Shown one piece after another: positions 31,342-42,617 of a stretch of 64,000 nt of DNA (position 1 is the first letter of the stretch; every line of letters starts with the position of its first letter). The stretch comes from Lolium rigidum (taxonomy: Eukaryota; Streptophyta; Magnoliopsida; Poales; Poaceae), in assembly GCF_022539505.1 (NCBI RefSeq), contig NC_061514.1, positions 42,024,869-42,088,868 on the forward strand, written 5' to 3'. The notes under the pieces are model-generated. The model did no database searches. It had not been told where the DNA came from and was given only the letters and a program-made list of their open reading frames with translations. Made by a program: the position numbers and the translations under genes.

Positions 31342-33890
31342 GGGCATCTCCAGATGCCAGCGGCGCGACGCAATTTGGACACCTAAAATGTCCGTGGATG
31401 TCCGTTTGCGTCGTCAGGCGGACGCGAAAATGGTCGCGCGTCCGTTTGCGTCTGGGGCTGGCTCCAGCGGGGCGGCGCATTTTTGGCGCAGGCCAGAATT
31501 CAAAAAATAGGAACTAGCGTCAACTTTGCACGAAATTTATAGCCGCAATTTGAGGGTTGAAACAAGTTCATCCCACTTTGCATACCGTACGTCGCAAAGT
31601 GGAGTTCAAAAGAGACACAACAAGGCATGATGAACAACAATAAAAATGTCCAAAAGGAGGCCAAGATGCTGGGCGCATGGCGCCGGCGATCAGGCGTCTC
31701 GCGCGCGGATTTCGGTGCGCCTCTTCATGAACCAGGCCTTGGTGTCGTCGTCGACGCTGCTCAAGTCGGCTAGCATGATCCTAGTGTCCTCTGCAAGGAT
31801 CTTGGCCTGGGCGTCCAATCCTCCTAGCCTCGGCGTCAAGCAATTTGGCCTTAGCGTCTGCCATTTGGACCTCAATTACCTCTTTCGCGAGGTTGTGGTA
31901 GATGGCAGTGCGGCCTCTTTTTCCATACGCCTCTTCTCGTCCCTAGCAGCCAAGGCGACACGATTGTCGGCCATCATCTTCTCCATGCTCTGGGTGAACG
32001 CAAGGGTCTGCGCCTCCCGTTGTAGATCGGTCTTGGTAGCCTTGTGGCCTCGGGGACGAGGTGGAAGGGCTGGACGGCCTTGATCGCCGTCTTCGCCGTC
32101 GAGGTTGATCGCTGTCCCATTCCTCAAAGCTTCATTGTAGGACATAAAGCTTGTCATCCACTTGTTGGCGTCCTTCAGCACGCCCCAGCAGTGGCCCATA
32201 TGGAAGCCCTTCTTATGCGTCGCCCTGAACTTCTCCAAGGCGCGAGATACCTGCAATCATAGCCGCCAATAATGTACATACAATGATGCAAATAGTGTAG
32301 AATGATGATGGTTGTATCGTGTTTACCACTGTCATGACGCCAGCGCCGCTTACGGGGTTGTTAATAGCATGTTCGACCGCCGAGCAAAACTTGCTTGTCT
32401 CTTGTTTGATGTAGTTCCATCTTTTCGGAGGGACTCTTCCGTCGAGGGCTTGTGATATGGTAGGGCGGGTGCATCCTGGTCTCGTTGTACTGCTGCAAGA
32501 CCTTGGCCCAATAGACCTTGCCCTTTTGCTGCGCGCCATTGATACAATCATGGCTCGTTGCCAGCCATGCTTCGCACAAACACTTATCCTCGTCGTCGAC
32601 GAAGCCTTGTGTCCTGTGGCTCTCCCCCTTCTTATTCCTAGCAATGCCAGGCTGTGTTGGCGCGTCGTCGAAGTCGTCGATGGACACGGGTGTTGGCTGC
32701 GTCTGCTGGGTGGCGAACAGCCGTGCGGTTTCGATGTCCTCCGCATCTTGCGTTGGTGCCCAGTCATCATGCGGGCCTGTCCCGGCCCGATCACCGCGAA
32801 CGAAGCCGCCGCCGTAGATAATTTCCTGGATGTCAGACTCATGGCGGTCCTTCCAATAGTCCTACGAATGACCGGACATCAGACGCATGATACACGACAA
32901 CCGCACACATTGACAGAGCTCACGTACCGAGTCGTCCATCGTCGGGGCAGGCGGCGCCATTTCGTCGAACAAGATGCGGGGCTGTGGCATGCTCTCCTCC
33001 GGCACCTGGCGCGTCTTCTCTGTCGCGCCCGGGCAGGAGTCACCGCTTCTAGGCGTCCGGTTGAGGTCAGGAACCGCCGCCCCGTTGAATTCATCCGCCG
33101 CCCCGGTCAACTTCACCGGCGGCAGGCTGGAGGCGAACCGCGACGCCGGGTGGCCCTGCAAGGGAGCGGGAGTTCCAGGACGTAGCTGGGAACTTACCGA
33201 GCTCATCGACGAGACCGGAGGAGCGACGCCGGCGATCCCCTCTCTCTCTTGACGAGCATGTAGCCCTCCGCTAAGGTCGGATGGAGGGCTACTTGCGCGA
33301 CGCCGGCTTTGATCTGCATCTTCCAGGCTGCTGGTTAGCGGCCGCGGCAGTCTTCATCTTCTGGTTCTTGCGCCGGCCGCGACGTTTCGCGGCCTCGATC
33401 ATTTTCTCCTCCGGGGAGAGCACCTTCTTTGCCGCCTTCGGCTTTGCCTCCCGGCCGCCGCCGGTGGCGGCCCGCTTTGTTTCCGCCGGAGCCTCCATTG
33501 TGGCTACGGTCGTGGCTACGCGGGAGTGTGGGGCGGCGGCGGGTGCGAGGGTTTGCTCCGCATCCATGGCGGTGGCTGCGGCGGCGAGGACGTCCATCGC
33601 TTCTGGACTGTTCGCGCCGGTCTAGTTTGCATTTTCGCACGGGGAATGGTCAGTGGCGGGAATAATATCGGCCTCTCTGCCACTGTCGCGCGGGTCCTAC
33701 GTCTTTTTCGGCGGACACTCGGCGCGACCGCGCAGCGTCCACAAAGACGCAAACCTTGCGTATATTTAGGCCAGGTTTGCGTCTCCGCGGACGAGCTGGT
33801 CACTTTGCGTCGCCCCGCTGAAGCAGGACCCAGAGGCATTTCCGATCACGGGATTACGAAAAAACCATGCTTCGCGCAGCTGAGATGCCC
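31342..33890 (-). mobile_element. Large Harbinger-like element 4 carrying ORF1
   Basis: Left end GGGCATCTCCAGATGC, right end GCAGCTGAGATGCCC; flanking triplets TCA and GCA. Subterminal regions are rich in GTCCGTTTGCGTC / GACGCAAACC motifs on both sides. It is inserted in duplication copy 2 between TTCTTACGCTCA and GCATGCACCG, which join continuously in copy 1 (TTCGTACGTTCATGCACCG). It carries the ORF1 gene but no DDE transposase, so it is non-autonomous. Confidence 0.75.
31690..33597 (-). pseudogene. PIF/Harbinger ORF1-type (Myb/SANT-like, NAM-associated C-terminus) gene, broken
   Basis: Read on the minus strand from about 33597. An Ala/Lys-rich N-terminus (33289-33597, with PEEKMIEAAKRRGRRKNQK) is followed by a segment with PDLNRTPRSGD (32862-33206). 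Then comes the Myb/SANT-like region FVDDEDKCLCEAWLATSHDC and QKGKVYWAKVLQQY (32361-32687). Next is a WNYIKQETSKFCSAVEHA block, and after a probable intron FHMGHCWGVLKDANKWMTSF (31876-32256), the region called NAM-associated C-terminal domain. The end is ..DDDTKAWFMKRRTEIRARDA. Frames change at about 31875 and within 32340-32700. In active Harbinger elements ORF1 binds DNA and carries the transposase into the nucleus. No transposase gene is present. Confidence 0.75.
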
Positions 33891-35578
33891 GCATGCACCG
33901 TAGTGTAGTGGGTGTCCTCCTTTCCAAGCAAACGCAAATACACAATGATTAGATTGGCCTTGGCCTAGGAAAAACAAGAGGCACTTGTCAGGTGTGATGT
34001 CGCCGACTATCACACCACCACAAACCTATGCGTATATCCTGGCCCACTGCAAGGTAAGGTATGCCCGCATGCATGTCATGTGCCCCTCATCGAAAAGTCA
34101 GACGTCCCTCCGTACCGTACTCCGGCAAACACGAGTCACTAGCGAGTTTTAATCAGTTGCTTGCCGTCCCATCACAGGTATGCGCGCATGATCCTCCAAT
34201 TTCACCCAGAAGATGGAGTAATAGCCATGATGGTGCAGAAGAGACCCAACTTTTTTCTGCCCAGACAGCCACTACACGTAGGAGCAGAGCATTGAGCAAG
34301 AGCAGGACAGGCATGATCATCGTCTCGATCTCATGCAGCACTGACTCGCTGTAGAGTTCCCAATGTTCCAAATCGGCCACATGTAGCATGCTAGACTGCC
34401 CAGTGATGATCATCGTATACATAACCGGCAGAGCCTATCATGTCGCACTGCTGCTAGTGGCGGCATCACAAAAGCACTAAATCTGGCAAGCCTCCACTCG
34501 ACATGCACCGCCCGCCTGCCATGCTCGGAATCGGAAGCAGCCGCGCCGCTTCCCCAGTCGCTTTCCGGCGCCAAGTCGGAATCGGGAGCACCGGAGCCAG
34601 CGTACCGTCTCCGACGTCGCCGCCAAGGGAAAAGGAGTTCAGGGAACGGAGGAATTGTTTTCTGGATTCGCGGCGGCAGGAGCAGAAGATGGGGAAGGTG
34701 GCCCGTCCCATGCCGTCTGCGGCGCCGCCTGTCTTGTCGGCGCGGGTGGCACGCAGCGACCGGGCCGGGTGGCGACGAAACCCGAACGCTGGAGAGCGAT
34801 AGCGAAGCGTAGTCACTAGGCGCGGCTGGCCCGATCGACTACGACATGGGCAACTTGCATGCGCACCGGCACTCAGGCAGGCAAGCCAGTGGCTCGGTTT
34901 AATAATCGACCGGCACGCACGCTGGCTGGCAGTGGAATTCCAGAGCACCACCGGCCACCACGGCTCCCTTCTTAATGCATGATTAGCAGCAATACTGCGC
35001 CAAATTAGGGTTTGTTTGTTTAATCATGGACGAAAGGAACGCCTCGTTGTAGTATTCCTCGTTACTCCACCCCGCCCAGCTTTGCTTATGGCGCTGGCTC
35101 GCAGATAAGATAGCAACGGCGGCCCCCTCCGCTACTTGTCTCCTCGCTCCGGGCCCCGGCCCGCGGCCATGTCGCTTTGCTTCCCTCGCCACTCCACCCG
35201 ACTCGACCCATGCCCGGACTGCGAGTTCGGATATGGACGTGTGTTTTTGCCGTTATATGTTCGTCGGTCCATCCATCTCCCTCGTGGTTGCCAGGGCTGA
35301 CAGGTGATTAGGCGCAAGATTACTAATTGGATGCAGTGGTACAATTTGAATATGCAGCTGCGCACGAGCTTGTATTGATTAGCACAGACACCGTTGGATA
35401 AAGCGAACGAACATGCCGGTGTGAGTATTTTATGCAGCCTGGCATTGTGTCCATTTACGCAAACAGCTCGTGCAAGCTGATCCAAGCGCGATCATATCAG
35501 AACGAACACTACAAACCTAACAGATATTGCACCAGATTTTTGGTGCCTCTCGTGCTATTGTTGTTTGTAAAATTCACT

Positions 35579-36150
35579 AGCAAGAGAGCTAACCTGTGGT
35601 TGAAAGATTAAGAAACTCGGGGTTATCACTTTGATGTCTGATAAAGGCGAAAAAAAATCTTCAATTGGAGGCGACAATCCCACTGATGACGAGACGTTTG
35701 CGGTGACTTCGTTAATCTAGATATCCGTTAGCTCGGTTTCTTGGACTCAGTCTATCGGACGTGCTTGCAGGGGGTAAGTATATATACGTATTTGTGAGCG
35801 GTTCTATCTTGACTGTGTTTCACAAAAAAATCTAACAGAACCAAATAAATAACACAACTTAAAACCGTGTACAAGGGCCCACGCGGGCTCATGCGGAACA
35901 AATCTCAAAATGGAAGTTCTTACGGTCCAAATTCGTGGGATATGTTCGGTAGGAACCCTGCGTGAAACGGTAGATAAGAGGTTTTAATTAAGAAATTTCA
36001 GCGACTATGACGATAGATAAGAGGTTTTAAGAATACTTAATAATTTTTACGGCCAACTGCTGCAATCAAGCAAGCCAAAACTTAAGCAACGTTCAACGCA
36101 AGTGACTCAAAAATTTGCACCATCATCACACCAAACCGAAGACGGGGAGA
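35579..36150. other. Gene-free stretch
   Basis: No gene. A short direct repeat GATAGATAAGAGGTTTTAA occurs at about 35970 and 36012. Confidence 0.4.
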
Positions 36151-36960
36151 TCAAGCAACATCATCGTCGAACTCACTCGAAGCACCATTAGCACCTCCAA
36201 GGGGCTTGCCTTCTTTCTTCCAAGATGTGCTCCGTAGCCATCTCCCACCACTCTCATGGTATCCGGATTCATCATCATTGTCTTCTCTCATCCATGAGCT
36301 CCGTCATGGCCTTCCCGCCTTCTTCTCCTAGACAAGAACTCTCGTCTCCTCAAAAACCGACTTACGGGTCTCATCTTCTTGGAGTGCTTGCCACCATGCA
36401 TTCTTTTCTTCAAATTTCTTCTCGGCCATGACCATCTTCGTTTGAATTGTCTCCCTCATGAAAGTTTCCTTTTGATTTCATCATATCATCATTCTTTTCC
36501 TTCAAGTTTGCAGCCTCATCTAGCTTTTTTCTCCTTGTACTTCTCCTTATTTTGAACACCGGGCTTGCCCTTGTTTCTTCCTCCCTCATTGTCACTAGCA
36601 TCATCATCCAATTGGGTGAAATATCCTTTCTTTGGTGGACCTCCATTATCCCGCATCCTCCACTTTTCACGATACTCAAGTAAGGCCCAAAAATCTTGAA
36701 GCACAAATGGCTTCTTGTTGGGAGCCTCCATGTCCTTGTACCTATCCATTGCAATTTTATTCTACATATAAAACAACGGTTTGGTGAGAAAAAGAACCGT
36801 ACAAACTAAATCACAAGTAATTCAAACAAATTGAGATACAAAATGTACCCACATAATCATCAATGGTGCATCCGCTAAGAAGAGCATTTCTCACTTGCTC
36901 CAAGAATGCACTCCAATGACTGCAGTATGATTTGATCACATCCCAATGGCCTCACGGGTT
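36151..36960 (-). pseudogene. Second Harbinger ORF1-like remnant (C-terminal half)
   Basis: On the minus strand about 36950-36850 reads HWDVIKSYCSHWSAFLEQ and LLSGCTIDDYV. A probable intron of about 85 bp follows, then 36749-36516 reads AMDRYKDMEAPNKKPFVLQ and FWALLEYREKWRMRDN, and then a Lys-rich linker. The end is MAEKKFEEKNAWWQ ... SSEFDDDVA with a stop at 36151-36153. This is the SANT-tail plus NAM-associated pattern of Harbinger ORF1 proteins, of a different subfamily from 31690-33597. Frames are broken at least twice. No TIRs were found nearby. Confidence 0.65.
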
Positions 36961-38341
36961 GATGTCATTGGAGAAACAAGTGAAAGCAAATGGGAAAACT
37001 CATCCTCGATCCATTGCCAATACCTCTTGCCTGTTTCACCACTGCTTGAAACCTCATCGAGTGACAAATTCTCTCATGCCCTTACCAAGCAAGTGTCTTC
37101 ACTGTCGGTGTTTTTTGTACTTTTTTGTACTCTTTATGTCTCAACGTCTTAGGATCAAAAGTATATGCATCGCAACCAAGGCTATTTCTCACTGGACCTT
37201 AAATTCTCTCCCAAGATCCCCTCCCTCCAATCAGCTCCTAAGCCATAACTGCCCTATTTTATTGGGATGCCAACAACCCATGAATGCAAATTAGGAGATC
37301 CCCCACGCATAATGGTGGAGCTAACAATTGAGATGATGGTGGGGGCGAAAAAATAAGGTCTAAAAAATTTAAGCACAAAAGGAAGTCTATACAACAAAAT
37401 AAATGGCCCATGATTCAGTTTTCATGATTCTTGAAGTAAAATTACCAAAAACATGAAAATTCATAGAAATGACTTGGAATGTACTAACATGAACCGACGG
37501 ACTCCTAGCACTCAATTGGATGGCAACATTTGATCTCAATATTCCATGAGATGCCTACAAAAACCGTGACGAATTTTAGAGTGTCAATCTTAGCATAACT
37601 ACACAAGCATAATATTAGTCTAGCTTTTGATAAGATAGTAGCAGACCATTAAGTTGTATTTAAGCTAGGAAGAAAAAAATGTTGAGGTAGATGACCTCGA
37701 AGGTCCTTGTAAGAATGAAAACGAAGTATAATCTTCTTGTCATCAATTTTTACAAAATATCTCTTTCTCAACATAGCAAATCATCAAATTGTGAGGGGGG
37801 GGGGGCTATTTAAGGGGTCTTCTTCCCTAAAGTTCCTAATGTTCTTCAACATGTTTTTGACCGCAATTCTTGTCAATCTTGAGCTTTCTTTCTCCCCAAT
37901 TCCTCCATGATTCTTGCACCTATTTGAGGGAAAAGATAGAGAGGAGATCTATATCTACATCTTCAACAATCAAATCTCTCTGATTATGAAGAGGACCCAT
38001 TAGATCTAGATCTTGGAGAAATTGGAGTTTTCTTTATTTGTTCTTCATCTCTTATTCCCCCAAAAGCTTTGTAGCTTTGGTGGAATTTGAGAGTGATCGA
38101 CTTTCCATTGAATTAGGTGCATCAATTTGAGTTCTCCACAATGATTCATGGAGGTGAAAGTGAGAATATTATTACTCTCGGGTTCTTGGAATCCTAGACG
38201 GTTTTGTGGTGTTTTTAGGACCACCAATTAAGTTGTGGAGACTGCCTAAACTTTGTAGCTTTGTGGCTTGGTGATTTTCTTGGATCCTCCAATTAAGTAG
38301 GGGAGATATCCTCATGAGACCTTTTGTAGTGGATTTCTTGG
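36961..38341. other. Gene-free stretch
   Basis: AT-rich DNA. A run of 13 G lies at about 37794-37806. GGATCCTCCAATTAAGTAGG / GGACCACCAATTAAGTTGTG direct repeats occur at about 38219 and 38283. No gene could be supported. Confidence 0.4.
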
Positions 38342-38645
38342 TTGTTCGCTATGATTGAGTCGATGAGAAAAGCTAATGTCACACGCATGTTGGTGAAAAT
38401 CTATCCACGCGGAGGTTTCTTAGAGCACATGGTGACTGTCTCCTTTGTGGACAAATGTCTGGATGATCTTGTCATGTCTTGTGTTATAGAGAGGAAACCT
38501 GGAAGAGCCAAACTAAATGTTGATGAAGTTGTAGCAAAAAACAACATCAAGGGCGCGTTGTGGGAGTGGTCTACCGATCCGAGCTGGGAGTATTTGTAGG
38601 TGCTTCAGCTCTGGGCATCGATGGACTGAAAAAAGCTTATTGGTT
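38342..38645 (+). pseudogene. LINE RNase H-like fragment
   Basis: About 38495-38640 reads KPGRAKLNVDEVVAKNN, then (after a frame change) ...GVFVGASALGIDGL, the start of an RNase H-like (RVT_3) domain as found at the end of plant LINEs. It is cut off by LTR C1 at 38646. Short and frameshifted, so assignment is moderate at best. Confidence 0.4.
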
Positions 38646-40047
38646 TGATACGTCCAAAACATATCTACTTTCCCGAACACTTTTGCTATTGTTTTGCCTC
38701 TAAATTGTGTATTTTGGATGCAACTAACACGGACTAACGCTGTTTTCAGCAGTAATCGTTCCAGTGTCTCGTTTTTGTGCAGAAATCCAACTTTCGGGAA
38801 AATCCTCGGAATTTATGCGAAAGGCCCTATTTTCCCGAAATGCCGACGGAGCCGGAAGGACAAGTAAGGTGGAGGCCCGAGGGCCCCACACCATAAGGCG
38901 GCGCGGCCTAGGGGGGCCCGCGCGGCCCTATGGTGTGGCCCCCTCGGCCGGCCTCCGACGCCCTCCTTCGGACTACTTATCGGCCTCGACCTAAAAACGC
39001 ACGAAAGGAAGTCGAAGTCGCCAGAAACCCTCCAGAGAGCCGCCACATCGCGAAACTCCGTCTCGGGAGCCAGAAGTCTCCGTTCTGGCACTCCGCCGGG
39101 ACGGGGAATTGGAGGAGATCTTCACCGCCATCACCGCCAACGCCTCTCCATCGACCAACCATGTTTCCCCCATCCATGGGTGAGTAATTCCCCCGCTGTA
39201 GGCTGAAGGGGATGGTAGGGATTGGATGAGATTGGTCATGTAATAGTCATAAGATTGGTAGGGCATAGTGCCTAGTATCCGTAGATGTCACTTTTATGAT
39301 ATTGTTGCAACTTGTTATGCTTAATGCTTGTCACTAGGGCCCGAGTGCCATGATCTCAGATCTGAACATGTTATTGATTCATGAAGATATTCGTTGTTTA
39401 TGATCTTACCCGCAAGTTGTATACACATGTCGTCTGTACGGAACCAATGGCCCCGAAGTGACGAAATTGGGACAACCGGAGGGGATGGTAGTGATGTGAG
39501 GATCACATGTGTTCACGGAGTGTTAATGCTTTGCTCCGGTACTCTATTAAAAGGAGTACCTTAATTTCCGAGTAGTTTCCCTAGAGGCCCGGCTGCCACC
39601 GGCTGGTAGGACAAAAGATGTTGTGCAAGTTTCTCATTGCGAGCACGTACGACTAAATATGGAACACATGCCTATTGATTGATTAGTACTTGGATACCGT
39701 TTTATTATTATCTGCAAATGCCCCTGCTTTGATTGTTATATGAGTTTCTCTCATCCATGCAACGCCCGTTAAATCCGTCCCTGTGCCTACAGTATTTTAA
39801 TCCTGCTGTTTACTATAATCACTACTGCTGTCTTTATTTCACCGCTGCTGTTATTTCACTATTCCTACTGCTATAAAACTGTTACTACTGATAAACTCTT
39901 GCGAGCAAGTCTGTTTCAGTGCAGCTGAATTGACAACTCCGTTGTTAAGGCTTACAAGTATTCTTTGTCTCCCCTTGTGTCGAATCAATAAATTGGGTAA
40001 TACTTCCCTCGAAGACTGTTGCGATCCCCTATACTTGTGGGTCATCA
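38646..40047 (+). repeat. 5' LTR of element C
   Basis: 1402 bp, starts TGATACGTCC and ends GGGTCATCA. It has a GC-rich palindrome at 38881-38943 in U3. It is very similar to LTR C2, differing by scattered single bases and small indels (for example TGATACGTCCAAAACATATC versus TGATACATCCAAAATGTATC). Confidence 0.9.
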
Positions 40048-40058
40048 AGACTATTTTC

Positions 40059-40076
40059 TGGCGCCGTTGCCGGGGA
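40059..40076 (+). other. Primer-binding site of element C
   Basis: TGGCGCCGTTGCCGGGGA, 11 bp after the LTR end, identical to that of element B. Confidence 0.9.
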
Positions 40077-40133
40077 GCATAGCTTTATTTGGAAGTTCAC
40101 TTGGATTGATATTATTCGCTGCAATTCTACATC

Positions 40134-40766
40134 ATGGGTAAACCTCGCGATACTAAGATCGCCATATTACCATCCACTACAAGAAAAGGTACAACTCTTA
40201 GTACCTCTGCTGCTCTTGATTCACCATCTGTGATAAGTAAACTTGTTTCACCACCACAAACTTCAAATGCTGGTACTTCTGCTGAATCTGAAAATTCCTC
40301 TCATAATTGTGATGATGCTTCTGCTGTGCTTGATAATGATGGTTCGTTAGGATCTTTTCTAGATGCTACAATTGCTAAGTCTAGACAAATTGAAAATACT
40401 GAAACTTCTAATGAAAATGCTGCTACACCTGTTAATTCACCTGAGTATGTTGAATATTCTAGTGATGATCTTGATGAAGATTATGTAGAGCTTGATGATG
40501 ATTTTATTGAAAAATGCAATGCTACTACTGATGCAAGAAAAATTAAAAAGTTGCTTGCGGAACATGCTGTTAGATATAAATTATCTCCTGATCCTAAATT
40601 TGCCACATCTCCTATAAATATTAGGGATAAAGATTATGATTTTTCTCTTGATTTATCTCATATAGCTATTGTTGAGAAAACACCCTTTTGTGGTACTGAA
40701 AAAGAAAGTGCTGTTGAACACATGACTGAGTTATCTACTCTTAGTGGCTTGTTTTCTGATGATGTT
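40134..40766 (+). pseudogene. N-terminal part of gag of element C, split by element D
   Basis: It starts at the ATG 40134, 58 bp after the primer site (MGKPRDTKIA), with a Ser/Thr/Asn-rich, acidic region (DDLDEDYVELDDDFIEK). The frame is open to the insertion point, where 5 bp ATGTT were duplicated by element D. The coding frame resumes on the far side at 48902-48906 after the duplicate. The insertion proves the reading direction and that the gene was intact here when hit. Confidence 0.8.
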
Positions 40767-42361
40767 TGATACGTCTCCAACGTATCGATAATTTCTTATG
40801 TTCCATGCTACTTTATTGATGATACCTACATGTTTTATGCACATTATATGTCATATTTATGCATTTTCTGGAACTAACCTATTAACAAGATGCCGAAGAG
40901 CCGATTCGTTGTTTTACTGCTGTTTTTGGTTTCGGAAATCCTAGTAAAGAAATATTCTCGGAATCGGACGAAACTTTCGCCCGGGGTCCTATTTTTGCAC
41001 GAAGCTTCCGGAAGACCGAAGACCTAACGAAGTGGGGCCACGAGGCAGCCGGGGGGTGGCCGGCGCGGCCCAAGCCCCGGCCGCGCCGACCTATCCCCTG
41101 GGCCCCTCGTGTGGCCCCTCGCGTTGACCCTCCGCCTACTTAAAGCTTCCGTCGCGAAAACCCCGGTGCCGAGAGCCACGATACGGAAAACCTTCCGGAG
41201 ACGCCGCCGCCGCCGAATCCCATCTCGGGGGATTCACGGAGATCGCCTCCGGCACCCTGCCGGAGAGGGGATTCATCTCCCGGAGGACTCTACACCGCCA
41301 TGGTCGCCTCCCGGAGTGATGAGTGAGTAGTTCACCCCTGGACCATGGGTCCATAGCAGTAGCTAGATGGTCGTCTTCTCCTTGTTGTGCTTCATTGTTA
41401 GATCTTGTGAGCTGCCTAACATGATCAAGATCATCTATATGTAATTCTATATGTTGTGTTTGTCGGGATCCGATGGATAGAGAGTACTATGATTATGGTG
41501 ATTATCAATCTATTGTTCATGTGTTGTTTATGATCTTGCATGCTCTCCGTTACTAGTAGAGGCTGCGGCCAAGTTTTTACTCTTAACTCCAAGAGGGAGT
41601 ATTTATGCTCGATAGTGGGTTCATGCCTTCATTGACACCTGGGACGAGTGACGAGAAAGTTCTAAGGTTGTGATGTGCTTGTTGCCACTAGGGATAAAAC
41701 ATTGATGCTATGTCTAAGGATGTAGTTGTTGATTACATTACGCACCATACTTAATGCAATTGTCATGTTGCTTCGCAACTTAATACTGGAGGGGTTCGGA
41801 CGATAACTCTGAAGGTGGACTTTTTAGGCATAGATGCGGTTGGATGGCGGTCTATGTACTTTGTCGTAATGCCCAATTAAATCTCACTATATTTACCATG
41901 TCATGTATATGCATTGTTATGCCTTTCTCTATTTGTTAATTGCCCGACTGTAATTTGTTCACCCAACATGCTTTTATCTTATGGGAGAGACACCTCTAGT
42001 GAACTGTGGACCCCGGTCCTATTCTTTACATAGCATACAATCTACTTGTTTTACTTGTTTTCTTTGCAAACATCTTCCACTCGATACGTTTAATCCTTTG
42101 TTACAGCAAGCCGGTGAGATTGACAACCTCACTTGTTTCGTTGGGGCAAAGTACTTTGGTTGTGTTGTGCGGGTTCCTAGTTGGCGCCGGAATCCCTGGT
42201 GTTGCGCCGCATCACATTTCGCGACCATCAACCTTCAACGTGCTTCTTGGCTCCTACTGGTTCGATTAAACCTTGGTTTCTTTCGGAGGGAAAACTTGCT
42301 ACTGTGCGCATCATACCTTCCTCTTGGGGTTCCCAACGAACGTGTGAGTTACACGCCATCA
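40767..42361 (+). repeat. 5' LTR of element D
   Basis: It begins TGATACGTCTCCAACGTATC and ends ACACGCCATCA. It contains a GC-rich palindromic block (about 41036-41110), a TATA-like CTACTTAAAGC (41133-41143) and a CGTCGCGAAAACC leader. Confidence 0.9.
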
Positions 42362-42373
42362 AGCATAATTTTC

Positions 42374-42392
42374 ACGGCGCCGTTGCGGGGAG
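42374..42392 (+). other. Primer-binding site of element D with one base lost
   Basis: The sequence is CGGCGCCGTTGCGGGGAG, where the other elements have TGGCGCCGTTGCCGGGGAG. One C is missing and the first T is changed. If not a sequencing error, priming would be weakened. Confidence 0.6.
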
Positions 42393-42617
42393 ATCAAGAC
42401 ACGCTTGCAAGGGAGTCTCCACTTCTCAATCTCTTTACTTTGTTTTTGTCTTGCTTTATTTTATTTACTACTTTGTTTGCTGCACCTAAATCAAAACACA
42501 AAAAAAATTAGTTGCTAGTTTTACTATATTTCTTGTCTTGCTCTCTATATCAAAAACACAAAAAAATTAGTTACTTGCATTTACTTTATCTAGTTTGTTT
42601 TATTTACCGTTGCTAAA

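Larger units (their letters stand above)
30250..35578 (+). repeat. Segmental duplication copy 2
   Basis: Same order and orientation as copy 1 (8605-12366 and 19672-19915). It starts right at the border of the element ending at 30246 and fades at about 35578. Copy 2 lacks the insertions 9107-9188, 9406-10565, 10758-11337 and everything from 12368 to 19671. It carries its own insertions 30417-31223 and 31342-33890. The shared part has no gene I can recognise. By eye the copies differ by many substitutions and indels, so the duplication is not recent. Confidence 0.85.
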
